From positions 1 to 55,820 of the forward strand of contig PNMH01000017.1 of NCBI GenBank assembly GCA_013823505.1: a DNA stretch of 55,820 nucleotides. Direction: 5' to 3'. Positions 12,568 through 21,415 of this stretch are shown piece after piece. Position 1 is the first letter of the stretch. Each line of letters starts with the position of its first letter. The notes below the pieces were generated by a model that did not search any database, was not told the origin of the DNA, and was given only the letters and a program-made list of their open reading frames with translations. Source of the DNA: Polaromonas sp. (lineage in GTDB: Bacteria; Pseudomonadota; Gammaproteobacteria; Burkholderiales; Burkholderiaceae). The translations under genes were made by a program, and so were the position numbers.

Positions 12568-13407
12568 TCAGATGCGCGAAGCGTGCAATTCATCACGCGT
12601 TTTGAGGGCCACGCGCCGCGCGGCCGCCGCGAAGTCCTCGCCGTCGGACGCATACAGGATGGCGCGCGACGAGTTCACGATGATGGGTCCGGTGGTCGCG
12701 TCGCCCTGCGTGCGCAGGCCTGCGCGCACCGTGGCAGCCGCGTCGCCGCCCTGTGCGCCCACACCGGGGATCAGCAGCGGCAGCGTGGGCGCAATGGCGC
12801 GCACACGCTCGATCTCGGCAGGGTAGGTGGCGCCCACCACCAGGCCGAGCTGGCCGTTGAGGTTCCACGGCCCCTGGGCGAGTCGCGCCACGTGCTCATA
12901 TAAGAGCGGTTGCCCATCCACCGAGGCCAGACGCTGGTTCTGAAGGTCGTCGCCGCCAGGGTTGGAGGTGCGGCACAAGAGAAACGCACCTTTGCCGTGG
13001 TACTCCAGATAGGGCTGCACCGAATCAAAGCCCATGAAGGGCGAGAGCGTTACTGCGTCGGCGCCGTAGCGCTCGAAGGCTTCGATGGCGTACTGCTGCG
13101 CGGTGCTGCCGATGTCACCGCGCTTGGCGTCCAGGATGGTGGGCACATGGGGCGCGGTGCGGCGCATGTGCTCCATGAGGCGCTCCAGCTGGTCTTCGGC
13201 GCGGTGCGCCGCGAAGTAGGCGATTTGTGGCTTGAAGGCGATGGCGGTGTCTGCCGTGGCGTCGACGATGGCCGCGCAGAAATCAAAGATGCGGCTGGCA
13301 TCGCCTTTGAGCTTCGCGGGAAACCGCGCCGGGTCGGGATCGAGGCCCACGCAGAGCAGGGAGCGGTTCTGGCGCTCGGCGCCGCGCAGCATGTCGAGAA
13401 AGGTCAT
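12568..13407 (-). CDS. pyrF: Orotidine 5'-phosphate decarboxylase, type 2
   Basis: A 279-residue OMP decarboxylase, last step of UMP synthesis. The long-form (type 2) family is recognised by [14 protein letters not shown] at the start, [13 protein letters not shown] and the active-site block [16 protein letters not shown], which carries the Asp-Lys-Asp residues. Near the C-terminus [10 protein letters not shown] matches the phosphate-binding loop. It is transcribed leftward and is divergent from the EamA exporter (50 bases between starts). A 156-base gap separates its stop from the DUF1800 start; no hairpin was seen there. Confidence 0.96.
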   Translation of the reverse strand: MTFLDMLRGAERQNRSLLCVGLDPDPARFPAKLKGDASRIFDFCAAIVDATADTAIAFKPQIAYFAAHRAEDQLERLMEHMRRTAPHVPTILDAKRGDIGSTAQQYAIEAFERYGADAVTLSPFMGFDSVQPYLEYHGKGAFLLCRTSNPGGDDLQNQRLASVDGQPLLYEHVARLAQGPWNLNGQLGLVVGATYPAEIERVRAIAPTLPLLIPGVGAQGGDAAATVRAGLRTQGDATTGPIIVNSSRAILYASDGEDFAAAARRVALKTRDELHASRI

Positions 13408-13457
13408 GCGGGGATTTTAGGTGGGCGCCCGTTGGCCGGGCCCTAAGATCGTCACCC

Positions 13458-14342
13458 ATGCAAGCCCTCTCGCGCCGACAGCTCGTGCTCCTGGTTCTTC
13501 TCACGCTGGTGTGGGGCATCAACTGGCCCATCATGAAACTCGGTGTCACGGGTTTCCCGGCGCTCACCTTTCGCACCATCAGCATGTGGATCGGTCTGCC
13601 GGTGCTCGCGCTGGTGCTGGTGTTGCGCCGCGTGCCCTTTCGCATCGGCCGCGAACACTGGCGAGAACTGGCCGTGCTCACGGTCTTCAACATGCTGGTC
13701 TGGCACACGCTGGCGGTGCTGGCGATCCAGACCTTGTCCAGCGGCCGGGCGGCGATCCTGGGCTACACCATGCCGGTGTTTTCGGCCATCGTGGGCGCCT
13801 GGTGGTTCGGGCAAAAGCTGGGCGCACGTGCCTGGGGTGGGGTGGCGGCGGCGGCACTGGGTGTGGTGCTGCTGCTGTGGCACGAACTCACACAGCTCAC
13901 CGGCCGACCGGTGGGCGTGGTGATGATGCTCACCGCAGCGGCCGCCTGGGCGCTGGGCACGCAGATGCTGCGCCGGACCACCTTGCCCCAGCCCACGCTG
14001 GCCATCTCGTTCTGGATGACGCTCATCACCACGCTGTGGATGACCGCTGCCGCGGTGCTGTTCGAGCGCTCGGCTTGGGTGGCACCCACACCCGCTGTGT
14101 GGGGTGCGATCGTCTACAACGCGCTGGGTGTGTTCGCCTTCGCGCAGGTCGCATGGCTCATGATGGCGCGCGACCTGCCGCCGGTGGCGTCCACCTTGTC
14201 GGTGATGTTCATCCCGGTGCTGGGTGTGTTCAGCGGCGCGTGGTGGCTGAACGAGGTGTTGCACTGGCAGGACTGGGCCGCTGTCGGCCTGGTGATGGTG
14301 GCCATCGCATCTGTGTTGTGGCCCCCACGCTCTGCCGTCTGA
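13458..14342 (+). CDS. EamA-family DMT permease
   Basis: A 294-residue inner-membrane protein with about ten hydrophobic segments in two EamA repeats (roughly residues 10-140 and 150-285). The start, LVLLTLVWGINWPIMKLGV, is typical for drug/metabolite transporter exporters (RhaT/YdcZ-like). The second repeat has VASTLSVMFIPVLGVFSGAWWLNE, the usual last helices. The start is just after a short divergent spacer with pyrF. The substrate is unknown. It ends six bases before the convergent uracil-DNA glycosylase gene. Confidence 0.92.
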   Translation: MQALSRRQLVLLVLLTLVWGINWPIMKLGVTGFPALTFRTISMWIGLPVLALVLVLRRVPFRIGREHWRELAVLTVFNMLVWHTLAVLAIQTLSSGRAAILGYTMPVFSAIVGAWWFGQKLGARAWGGVAAAALGVVLLLWHELTQLTGRPVGVVMMLTAAAAWALGTQMLRRTTLPQPTLAISFWMTLITTLWMTAAAVLFERSAWVAPTPAVWGAIVYNALGVFAFAQVAWLMMARDLPPVASTLSVMFIPVLGVFSGAWWLNEVLHWQDWAAVGLVMVAIASVLWPPRSAV

Positions 14343-14348
14343 CCCCAT

Positions 14349-15173
14349 TCAGCCTGGCAACTGCGCCATGGCCAGGCACAGGTCGGCCCAGGCCTTGCCC
14401 TTGTCGGTGGGCGTGCGCAACAGGTAGGCCGGGTGGTAGGTCACGATCACCGGCACACCTTCGTAGTGGTGCACTTGTCCACGCAGGCGGCCAATGGGCT
14501 CGTTGCTCTTGAGCAGGGCCTGCACGGCGAAGCGGCCCATGGCCACGATCACCTTCGGCTTCACCAGCGCCACCTGGCGCGCCAGGTAGGGCTCGCACTG
14601 CGCCACCTCGTCGGGCTGCGGGTTGCGGTTGGCCGGTGGGCGGCACTTGAGCACGTTGGCAATGAAGGCTCCCTCGGTCCCTTTGCCGGTGCGGCTGCGG
14701 CCCACGGCCTTGAGCATGTTGTCGAGCAACTGGCCGGCCGCGCCCACAAAGGGTTCGCCCTGCAGGTCTTCGTTCTCACCCGGGGCTTCGCCCACGATCA
14801 TCCAGTCGGCCTGCTCGTCGCCCACACCAAACACGGTGTTGGTGCGACCCTGGCACAAACCGCAGGCCTGGCAAGCGGCCACGGCGTCGCGCAGCGCAGG
14901 CCAGTCGAGCGTGGCCACCGGGCTGGCGGGCCTGGCTGGCGCTGGGGAGAGCGGTGCGGTTGCCGCCATCGGTGCGGGTGCAGCGATGGTTGGGGGCTTG
15001 GGCGCCTGTGCGGCGGGTCTGGCCGCCTCCGGCGCGGGCTCGGTCGCCATCACGGCAGTCACCTTCACCGGCGCCGGTTTCGGCGCCCACACGCGAACAC
15101 CCATCTCGGCCAGCATGGCGCGCTGGCGAGCGTCGAGTTCGGGCACGAAGGACGTGTCGGGCGCGTCGCTCAT
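14349..15173 (-). CDS. Uracil-DNA glycosylase, iron-sulfur family 4/5 type
   Basis: A 274-residue uracil-DNA glycosylase of the thermostable 4Fe-4S class. Residues 31-85 are a Pro/Ala-rich linker. The catalytic half has cysteines 101, 104, 177 and 193 placed as expected for the cluster (Cys107 is an extra nearby). GEAPGENED (128-136) is motif 1, and the HPAYLLR block near residue 247 is the DNA-intercalation motif. It removes uracil from DNA in base excision repair. The start ATG overlaps the rimI stop as ATGA, and rimI overlaps tsaB the same way, so this is the third gene of a translationally coupled operon. A longer reading frame upstream lies inside rimI and is not used. Confidence 0.93.
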   Translation of the reverse strand: MSDAPDTSFVPELDARQRAMLAEMGVRVWAPKPAPVKVTAVMATEPAPEAARPAAQAPKPPTIAAPAPMAATAPLSPAPARPASPVATLDWPALRDAVAACQACGLCQGRTNTVFGVGDEQADWMIVGEAPGENEDLQGEPFVGAAGQLLDNMLKAVGRSRTGKGTEGAFIANVLKCRPPANRNPQPDEVAQCEPYLARQVALVKPKVIVAMGRFAVQALLKSNEPIGRLRGQVHHYEGVPVIVTYHPAYLLRTPTDKGKAWADLCLAMAQLPG

Positions 15174-15808
15174 CGCGAGGCCTCCACGGCGGCCGCTGCC
15201 ACCAGGTTCAGGCTCATCACCACCGCGTCTTCGCGCTGGAAGTGGCCGGCCGGGTAGTAGCCTTTGCGCAAGCCCACCTGGGCAAAGCCGTAGCGTTCGT
15301 ACAGGGAACGCGCCGGTGCATTGCTCTGGCGCACCTCCAGCCACAGCCATTGCGCGCCCTGACCGCGCGACCACAGCGCCAAGGCGTCGAGCATGAAGCG
15401 CGCCCAGCCCTGGCGCTGGTGAGCGGTGGCCACGGTGATGTTGAGGAGGTGCACTTCGTCCACGCCCGGCATCGCCACCAGGTACCCGAGCAGCACGCGA
15501 CCATCGGCACGCGGCGGGTGAGCCACCTCACCCGGCAGCGCCTGGGCCAGCAACAGCATGGCGGGGTAACCGGCCTTGAGCGAGTCGTGGAAGTGCCGGC
15601 GCGACCAGGGGTGGGCGTAGGCTTGCGACTCCACGGTCTGCACCGCGTCCAGGTCGGACTCGCGCATGGGCTCGAACACGATCAGGCGTTCGGGCCGCGA
15701 CGCCGCGCTCGGCCGCACCTGGGGTTCGGTGGGGGCGGGCCACAGGCCGCTGGTCCACGCGGGCAGGACGGCTTTCATCGCTGTGGTGGCGGGTGTCGGT
15801 CCGGTCAT
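15170..15808 (-). CDS. rimI: Ribosomal protein bS18-alanine N-acetyltransferase
   Basis: A 212-residue GNAT acetyltransferase. After about 45 variable residues the RimI core starts with MRESDLDAVQTVESQAYAHPW. It continues with VHLLNITVATAHQRQGWARFML, the acetyl-CoA binding motif (QRQGWA), and ends with LEVRQSNAPARSLYERYGF. RimI acetylates the N-terminal alanine of ribosomal protein bS18. The start is chosen at the ATG that overlaps the tsaB stop by ATGA; a later ATG at 15778 would give a form closer to the usual length of about 150-190 residues. Linkage with tsaB is widespread in bacteria. Confidence 0.92.
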   Translation of the reverse strand: MTGPTPATTAMKAVLPAWTSGLWPAPTEPQVRPSAASRPERLIVFEPMRESDLDAVQTVESQAYAHPWSRRHFHDSLKAGYPAMLLLAQALPGEVAHPPRADGRVLLGYLVAMPGVDEVHLLNITVATAHQRQGWARFMLDALALWSRGQGAQWLWLEVRQSNAPARSLYERYGFAQVGLRKGYYPAGHFQREDAVVMSLNLVAAAAVEASR

Positions 15809-16593
15809 GCGCCCGCCTCGGCGGCCAGGCGGATGCTTTCGCGTTCCGCCGTGGTCTGAGCCACCTTGTCGCGCACGTACAGCGGCAGTGCGTCCTGCGC
15901 GGCGACCGCGTGGCCCGAGGCGATCAGTCCCGGGGCCAGGCGCAGCAGGGCCGCGGCCGTGGGCAAGGCGGGGTGGCGCTGACCAGCCAGCGCCGCCAAG
16001 GCGTCCAGCTCGAACACGTTGCCGGCGAGCAGGCGTTCGCCCGGGGCCAGGTCTTGCAGGTAGGCGTGCAGGTCGGCGGGCGTGCACAGGCGGGGTGGAG
16101 CCAGCGGTGTCAGTCCTTCGGGGCCGGCGGAGCCGCAGGCGTAGGGCGCCACATAGATCTCGCCCATGCGGGCGTCGAGCAGGGACACGATCACACCGGG
16201 CGCGCTGTGCCCGGCGTCCACCCGCGCCTGCCGCGCTTCTTCGGCCAGGGCCAGCAGCGTGTCCACCGGCAGCACCGGCAGACCACCAGCGCGGCCCAGT
16301 CCCTGCACGCCGTACGCCAGGCCCTGGGCCACCGAGCAGGCGGTGCGCAGACCGGTGAACGAGCCCGGGCCGCGCCCGAACACCACGGCGGCCAGCGTGT
16401 CCAGCGACCAGTCGGCCTCGATCAACAGGCTGCGCACCATGGGCAGCAGCGTGCCGGAGGCCTGGGCGCCGCCGGGGCCGCTGCGCTGCCACAGCGGCGC
16501 ACCGGGCTCACCCGTTCCCAGCGCCACCGACAAGGCGTCGGTGCTGGTTTCAATGGCCAGCAGGCGCTGCTGAGGCGGGTGTGAAGAGGGCAT
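15805..16593 (-). CDS. tsaB: tRNA threonylcarbamoyladenosine biosynthesis protein TsaB
   Basis: A 262-residue member of the ASKHA fold that pairs with TsaD in making the universal t6A modification at A37 of tRNAs reading ANN codons. The start RLLAIETSTDALSVALG and the loop VVFGRGPGSFTGLRTA are diagnostic. TsaB has no catalytic site of its own and stabilises TsaD. It is first in the tsaB-rimI-udg operon with ATGA overlaps. The start is placed at MPSSHPPQ. The partner Sua5/TsaC is also in this window (18523-19536); tsaD and tsaE are not. Confidence 0.94.
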   Translation of the reverse strand: MPSSHPPQQRLLAIETSTDALSVALGTGEPGAPLWQRSGPGGAQASGTLLPMVRSLLIEADWSLDTLAAVVFGRGPGSFTGLRTACSVAQGLAYGVQGLGRAGGLPVLPVDTLLALAEEARQARVDAGHSAPGVIVSLLDARMGEIYVAPYACGSAGPEGLTPLAPPRLCTPADLHAYLQDLAPGERLLAGNVFELDALAALAGQRHPALPTAAALLRLAPGLIASGHAVAAQDALPLYVRDKVAQTTAERESIRLAAEAGA

Positions 16594-16681
16594 CGCAGGA
16601 TTATCGGCCAGCGTGCCGGCCGTCCGTTCTGCTGCCCATTGAAGAAGGGCAATGCCGCTCTGGAAGCGGTGCCGTTTCATA

Positions 16682-18196
16682 ATGAAACGCATGTCTTTCT
16701 CCCGCTCCTTGTTCGCCCTGCTGGCCACCGCCGTGGTCGCCCTGCCCGCTTGCGCCCAGCTCCCCGGCGAATACGGCGCACTGCCGCCCACGGTGGTGGC
16801 TGCCCTCAAGCGCGCGCAGGTGCCGCCGAGTGCCCTGTCGGCGCTGGTGGTGTCGGTCGACAACCGGGCCGAGGAGCGGCTGCGTTTTCGCGCCAGCGTG
16901 CCGGTGAACCCGGCCTCGGTGATGAAGCTGGTGACCACCTACGCCGCCATCGACCTGCTGGGCGCCGACTACACCTGGAACACCCGCTTCTACACCGACG
17001 GCACGATCGACCAGGGTGTGTTGCGCGGCAACCTGTATGTGCGCGGCGATGGCGATCCGAAGTTTGTGCTTGAGCGCATCCAGAGCGCGTTCTTTGCCCT
17101 GCAGGACAAAGGCGTGCGCCTGGTGCTGGGCGATATCGTGCTCGACCACAGCGCCTTCGAGATCGCGCCCACCGACCCCGGTGCGTTTGATGGCGAATCG
17201 CTCCGTCCGTACAACACCACGCCAGACGCACTTCTGGTGAACTTCAAATCGGTCGTGCTCACCTTCCAGCCCGACGGCGCCAACGGCGTGGCGCGCGTGA
17301 TCAGCGAGCCGCCCATGGCTGGTCTGGCGATCGACGCGACCGTGCCACTGGCGCGCGTGGGTGCTGGCTGCGGCGACTGGCGCAGCGGCTTGCAGGCCCG
17401 TTTTGACGACGCCAACAGCATCCGTTTCGAGGGCCGCTACCCGCAGAGTTGCGGTGAACTCAAGTGGCCGGTGGCCTACCAGGACCCCGCCAGCTACGCC
17501 AGCCGCGCCATGGAAGGCCTGTGGCGCGCCAGCGGCGGCGCCATCACCGGCCACGCGCGCCCCGGCCTCACGCCGCCAGGCGCCACGCTGCTGCACGAGG
17601 CGGCCTCGCTGCCGCTCTCGGACATCATCACGGACGTGAACCAGTGGAGCAACAACGTGATGGCGCAGCAGGTGTACCTCACGCTGGGCCGGCTGGTGCC
17701 CACGCCAGCGCCACAACCGGTGATGTCGCCAGCGGCTCCCGGCGGCCTCATTCCCATGCGACCGGCGCGTTTCGAGCGCTCGCGCGAGGTGGTTGAAGGC
17801 TGGTGGAAGCGCACCTTCGGCATCCGAAGCGCCATGCCGGTGATGGACAACGGCTCGGGGCTCTCGCGCGAGGAGCGCATCATGCCCGAAGCCCTGGCCA
17901 ACCTGCTGCGCCACGCCAGCCGCCATCCGCAGGGGGAGCGTTTCGCCAGTTCCTTGTCGGTGGCCGGTGTCAGCGGCACCGCAGCGCGCATGGCCCGCGC
18001 GCCCGGCAGCGCGGCGCGCGGCAACGCCCAGCTCAAGACCGGCACGCTCAAGGACGTGACGGGCATTGCCGGCTATGTGAACGCGGTCAATGGCGCGCGG
18101 TATGTGGTGGTGGGCTTCGTGAACCACCCCAACGCACCGGCGGCCCGGCCCGCGCTGGAGGCGCTGGTGGAGTGGACGGCGTCGCAGCCCGACTGA
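16682..18196 (+). CDS. dacB: D-alanyl-D-alanine carboxypeptidase/endopeptidase (PBP4 family)
   Basis: A 504-residue periplasmic serine peptidase that trims peptidoglycan cross-links. The N-terminus MKRMSFSRSLFALLATAVVA...CAQ is a signal peptide. The active-site motifs are in order: SVMK (Ser79, Lys82), a WSNN block as the SxN motif, and LKTGTLKD as the KTG motif. The long insert between the first two motifs, with NLYVRGDGDP and HSAFE, is typical of the PBP4/DacB class. The start at 16682 gives a basic n-region; ATG 16691 is an alternative, and ATG 16652 adds residues with no signal-peptide character. It is divergent from tsaB. Confidence 0.95.
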   Translation: MKRMSFSRSLFALLATAVVALPACAQLPGEYGALPPTVVAALKRAQVPPSALSALVVSVDNRAEERLRFRASVPVNPASVMKLVTTYAAIDLLGADYTWNTRFYTDGTIDQGVLRGNLYVRGDGDPKFVLERIQSAFFALQDKGVRLVLGDIVLDHSAFEIAPTDPGAFDGESLRPYNTTPDALLVNFKSVVLTFQPDGANGVARVISEPPMAGLAIDATVPLARVGAGCGDWRSGLQARFDDANSIRFEGRYPQSCGELKWPVAYQDPASYASRAMEGLWRASGGAITGHARPGLTPPGATLLHEAASLPLSDIITDVNQWSNNVMAQQVYLTLGRLVPTPAPQPVMSPAAPGGLIPMRPARFERSREVVEGWWKRTFGIRSAMPVMDNGSGLSREERIMPEALANLLRHASRHPQGERFASSLSVAGVSGTAARMARAPGSAARGNAQLKTGTLKDVTGIAGYVNAVNGARYVVVGFVNHPNAPAARPALEALVEWTASQPD

Positions 18197-18220
18197 CGCC
18201 CGATCCGTATCATTGCGCGC

Positions 18221-18490
18221 ATGCAACTTGGCGACATCATCGGCTTCTGCGCCGCTTTCCTCACCACGGCCAGCTTCATTCCACAGGCCTGGCTCACCTT
18301 CAAGACCCGCGACGTGAGCGGCATTTCACTGGGCATGTACAGCGCATTCACGCTGGGCGTGGCGCTTTGGCTGGTTTACGGCCTCAGCCTGGGTGCATGG
18401 CCGGTGGTGATTGCCAACGCCATCACGCTGGCGCTGGCCTTGTCGATCCTGACGATGAAGCTGCGCTACGGGCGCAAAGCGCGCCACTGA
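18221..18490 (+). CDS. SemiSWEET family small membrane transporter
   Basis: An 89-residue protein with three predicted transmembrane helices (about 5-25, 38-58 and 62-80) and a basic tail RYGRKARH. The first helix carries the PQ-loop signature TTASFIPQAW and the following loop reads TRDVSGISLGMYS, both characteristic of bacterial SemiSWEETs. These work as homodimers to move sugars by facilitated diffusion. It lies 24 bases after dacB on the same strand and may be co-transcribed. The substrate is not readable from the sequence. Confidence 0.9.
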   Translation: MQLGDIIGFCAAFLTTASFIPQAWLTFKTRDVSGISLGMYSAFTLGVALWLVYGLSLGAWPVVIANAITLALALSILTMKLRYGRKARH

Positions 18491-18522
18491 GCTTTCACGC
18501 GCTCAAGTCGCCCCAATTCGGC

Positions 18523-19536
18523 TCAGGCGGAGGCCCGCGCCAGCCGGTCGCGCACGCCATCCCATGCTGCGTCGTCCGGCGGCGTTTCCACCCAGATCAA
18601 CCGCACACCCGTCGCGTCGAGTTCGCGCAGGACTGCAAACAACTCCTGTGCGGCGTGCGCTGCGTCGGCGGGCATGCGGCGCACGCTGACGCCGCGCACG
18701 GCCGTCATGGGCGTGCGGGCGTACACCGCGATGTGGCGCGCATCCGCGCCCAGCAGATCGAGCGCCGCTTGCAAGGGCTTGGCGTCCATCAGCCGCACCT
18801 TGGCGCGCGGCGCGTAGTGCGATTCGAGCGTGCCCGAGGCGCGCGGTGCGGCGTCGTCGCGCGCGCGCAGCGGCTGCTGGCACACCGCTTCGATCTGGGC
18901 AGCCGTGACCATGCCGGGGCGCAGCAGCACCGGGTAATTGCGTGTGGCATCGACGATGGTGGACTCGATGCCCACCGGGCAGGCGCCGCCATCGAGGATG
19001 AGCAGCTCGGCGTCCGGCAGTTCAGCGAACTCTTCAAGCACATGGGCGGCGGTGGTGGGGCTCACGCGGCCGAACCGGTTCGCGCTGGGCGCGGCCACGC
19101 CGCTCACCCCGATCGCAGCCGCTGCCGTGAGCAGCGCCTGCGCCACCGGGTGGGCGGGGCAGCGCAGGCCCACCGAGTCCTGCCCGCCGGCGGCCACGGC
19201 TGCCACGCCCTCGCGGCGAGGCAGGATCAGCGTGAGCGGGCCGGGCCAGAAGGCGTTCATGAGCGCGGTGGCAAAGGCCGGCACGTCGCGCGCGTAGTGG
19301 TCGACGCCGGCGCGCCAGCCCTGCGCCCCGTTGCCGGGTGCCAGGTGCACGATGAGGGGGTGGTCGGCCGGGCGGCCCTTGGCCTCGAAGATGCGGTGGA
19401 CCGCGGTGGCGTTGTCGGCGTCGGCCGCCAGGCCATACACGGTTTCGGTCGGCATGCCCACCAGCGAACCCGCCGTCAGCCGCTGCACCGCCTGCTCCAC
19501 GGCAGACGCATCGGTGGCCTTCAGCAGCAAGGGCAT
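18523..19536 (-). CDS. L-threonylcarbamoyladenylate synthase, Sua5 type
   Basis: A 337-residue enzyme that makes threonylcarbamoyl-AMP from threonine, bicarbonate and ATP, the first step of tRNA t6A synthesis. The YrdC domain fills about residues 1-205: LVGMPTETVYGLAADADN, EAKGRPADHPLIVHL, and PSANRFGRVSPTTAAHV. The extra C-terminal domain (about 215-330, with LESHYAPRAKVRLM) marks the long Sua5 form rather than the short TsaC form. It follows purK by seven bases, last in a purE-purK-sua5 transcript. TsaB of the same pathway is encoded nearby. Confidence 0.94.
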   Translation of the reverse strand: MPLLLKATDASAVEQAVQRLTAGSLVGMPTETVYGLAADADNATAVHRIFEAKGRPADHPLIVHLAPGNGAQGWRAGVDHYARDVPAFATALMNAFWPGPLTLILPRREGVAAVAAGGQDSVGLRCPAHPVAQALLTAAAAIGVSGVAAPSANRFGRVSPTTAAHVLEEFAELPDAELLILDGGACPVGIESTIVDATRNYPVLLRPGMVTAAQIEAVCQQPLRARDDAAPRASGTLESHYAPRAKVRLMDAKPLQAALDLLGADARHIAVYARTPMTAVRGVSVRRMPADAAHAAQELFAVLRELDATGVRLIWVETPPDDAAWDGVRDRLARASA

Positions 19537-19543
19537 GGCGGTT

Positions 19544-20779
19544 TCAGGCCTCCAGCGGAGGCAGACCGAGCAGCTTCAAGACCTGAGCCGTGGTCTCGCG
19601 CACCTCGGCCACGGTGGGCGCGGTGATGTTGAGGTGGCCCATCTTGCGACCCGGGCGCGCGCTCAGCTTGCCGTAGAGGTGCAGGTGGGTGCCGGGCAGC
19701 GCCAGCACCTGCGCCCAGGGTGGCGACACCCCGCGTTCGCTCACCTTCTCGCGCACGGCGTTGGGCGCAAACCAGAGGTCGCCGAGCAGATTGACCATGA
19801 TGGCCGGGCTGTGCTGGCGCGGCGTGGGCAGCGGCAGGCCGGCGAGCGTGCGTACCTGCGCTTCGAACTGCGAGATGTCGCAGGCGTTCTGGGTGTAGTG
19901 GCCGCTGTTGTGCGGGCGCGGTGCCATCTCGTTGACGATGAGGTCCATGCCGTTGGCGGTGTCGATCAGGAAGTACTCCACGCACAACACGCCCACGTAG
20001 TTGAGGTGGTTGGCCAGGGCCACCGTGCTGGCCTGCGCGCGCGCGGCCAGGGTGGCGTCCAGTGCGCCTTCATGCACCTCGGTGATGGCCAGGATGCCGT
20101 CGTGGTGCGTGTTTTTCTGCACCGGGAAACTCACGGTCTGGCCGTCGGCGCCGCGCGCCACGATCACCGAGCACTCGCCGCGCAACGGCATGAGCTTCTC
20201 CAGCACGCAAGGGACCTTGTTCAGGCCGGCCCACGCCACAGCCAGGTCTTCGCGCGTGGACACGCGCACCTGGCCTTTGCCGTCGTAGCCCATGCGTGCG
20301 GTCTTGAGGATGCCGGGCAGCAAATCGTCCGGCACCGCGGCGAGCAGGGCGTCGGTGGTGATGGCCGCGTAGGGCGCGGGGAACACGCCGCTGACCGGCG
20401 CGCATTGCACGAAGTGCGCCTTCTCCTTGATGCGGTCCTGCGCCACCGCCACGCAGGCGGCCGAGGGTGCCACCGGGCGGTGCGCGCCGAGCGTGACCAG
20501 CGCGGGCGCCGGCACGTTTTCAAACTCGGTGGTGATGGCTTCGCAGCGCTGCATCAGTTGGGCCAGACCCTGCTCGTCGTCGTAAGGCGTCTGGATGTGG
20601 AAATGGCTGATCAGGCCGGCCGGGCTGGCGGGATCGGGATCGAGCACGGCGGTGAAGTAACCCATGGCCTGTGCCGCCTGCACGAACATGCGCCCGAGCT
20701 GGCCGCCGCCCATGACGCCGAGCGTGGCCTGCTGGCCGGTGGGCGAGGTGCTGCCGGGGAGGATGGTCTTGAGGCTCAT
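19544..20779 (-). CDS. purK: 5-(carboxyamino)imidazole ribonucleotide synthase
   Basis: A 411-residue ATP-grasp enzyme that converts AIR, ATP and bicarbonate to N5-CAIR in purine synthesis. The start region GVMGGGQLGRMFVQAAQAMGY is the typical N-terminal Rossmann-like motif. The ATP-grasp part shows KTARMGYDGKGQ and NEMAPRPHNSGHYTQNAC, which are strongly conserved in PurK. It lies 10 bases after purE and seven before sua5, so the three form one transcript. The product is handed to PurE. Confidence 0.96.
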   Translation of the reverse strand: MSLKTILPGSTSPTGQQATLGVMGGGQLGRMFVQAAQAMGYFTAVLDPDPASPAGLISHFHIQTPYDDEQGLAQLMQRCEAITTEFENVPAPALVTLGAHRPVAPSAACVAVAQDRIKEKAHFVQCAPVSGVFPAPYAAITTDALLAAVPDDLLPGILKTARMGYDGKGQVRVSTREDLAVAWAGLNKVPCVLEKLMPLRGECSVIVARGADGQTVSFPVQKNTHHDGILAITEVHEGALDATLAARAQASTVALANHLNYVGVLCVEYFLIDTANGMDLIVNEMAPRPHNSGHYTQNACDISQFEAQVRTLAGLPLPTPRQHSPAIMVNLLGDLWFAPNAVREKVSERGVSPPWAQVLALPGTHLHLYGKLSARPGRKMGHLNITAPTVAEVRETTAQVLKLLGLPPLEA

Positions 20780-20789
20780 GGGGCAGGCT

Positions 20790-21278
20790 TCACAGGGGAA
20801 GGGTCATGCCGCGCGCGGCGGCGGTTTGTTGTGCGCGGAAGGCTTCGAGCTTCTCGCGCAGCGCGTTGTCTTCGTTGGCCAGCATGGCCACGGCGAAGAG
20901 CGCTGCGTTGGCCGCACCCGCCGCGCCGATGGCAAAGGTGGCCACCGGCACGCCCTTGGGCATCTGCACGATGCTGTGCAGCGAATCCACGCCACTCAGG
21001 TGTTTGCTGGCCACCGGCACGCCGAGCACCGGCACCACCGTCTTGGCCGCCAGCATGCCGGGCAGGTGCGCGGCGCCGCCCGCGCCCGCGATGATGCATC
21101 TCATGCCCCGGCCTGCCGCGCTCTCGGCGTAGGCGAACATGTCGTCGGGCATGCGGTGGGCGGAGACCACGCGCGCGTCAAACGCGATGCCGAAGTCCTG
21201 CAGGATCTGCACGGCGTGCTGCATGGTGTCCCAGTCGCTGCTGGAGCCCATGACCACGCCCACTTGGATGGGGTTCAT
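20790..21278 (-). CDS. purE: N5-carboxyaminoimidazole ribonucleotide mutase
   Basis: A 162-residue class I PurE that moves the carboxyl group of N5-CAIR to give CAIR. The opening [13 protein letters not shown] is the phosphate-binding loop, and [15 protein letters not shown] carries the catalytic His. [25 protein letters not shown] completes the core. The length is normal for the family when started at MNPIQVG; an open frame upstream (to 21383) runs into the divergent promoter region and was not used. First gene of purE-purK-sua5. Confidence 0.96.
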   Translation of the reverse strand: MNPIQVGVVMGSSSDWDTMQHAVQILQDFGIAFDARVVSAHRMPDDMFAYAESAAGRGMRCIIAGAGGAAHLPGMLAAKTVVPVLGVPVASKHLSGVDSLHSIVQMPKGVPVATFAIGAAGAANAALFAVAMLANEDNALREKLEAFRAQQTAAARGMTLPL

Positions 21279-21370
21279 GAAGTGCCTTTGGCCGATGCGC
21301 CCCCAAAGGGAGCAGTGCCCGGTGGCGCGCATGAACAGGCACGGCGCACTCCGGTAAAGTGTCGATTTTA

Positions 21371-21392
21371 CGGGTCGCTCCACAGCGACCCG
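21371..21392 (+). promoter_or_regulatory. Perfect 9-bp stem-loop in the purE/cnoX spacer
   Basis: CGGGTCGCT at 21371-21379 pairs exactly with AGCGACCCG at 21384-21392 around the 4-base loop CCAC. It ends 23 bases before the cnoX ATG at 21416. No U run follows on either strand, so it is unlikely to be an intrinsic terminator. It could be an RNA leader hairpin of cnoX or an operator in the divergent purE-cnoX region. The role is not established. Confidence 0.4.
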
Positions 21393-21415
21393 CTTCCCCT
21401 TCAGGCCCGCTCCCC

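Noticed and set aside
16601..18226. 541-codon open frame on the - strand
   Set aside because: It is antisense to dacB, which carries all PBP4 motifs. The translation is Arg/His/Gly-rich without a recognisable domain.
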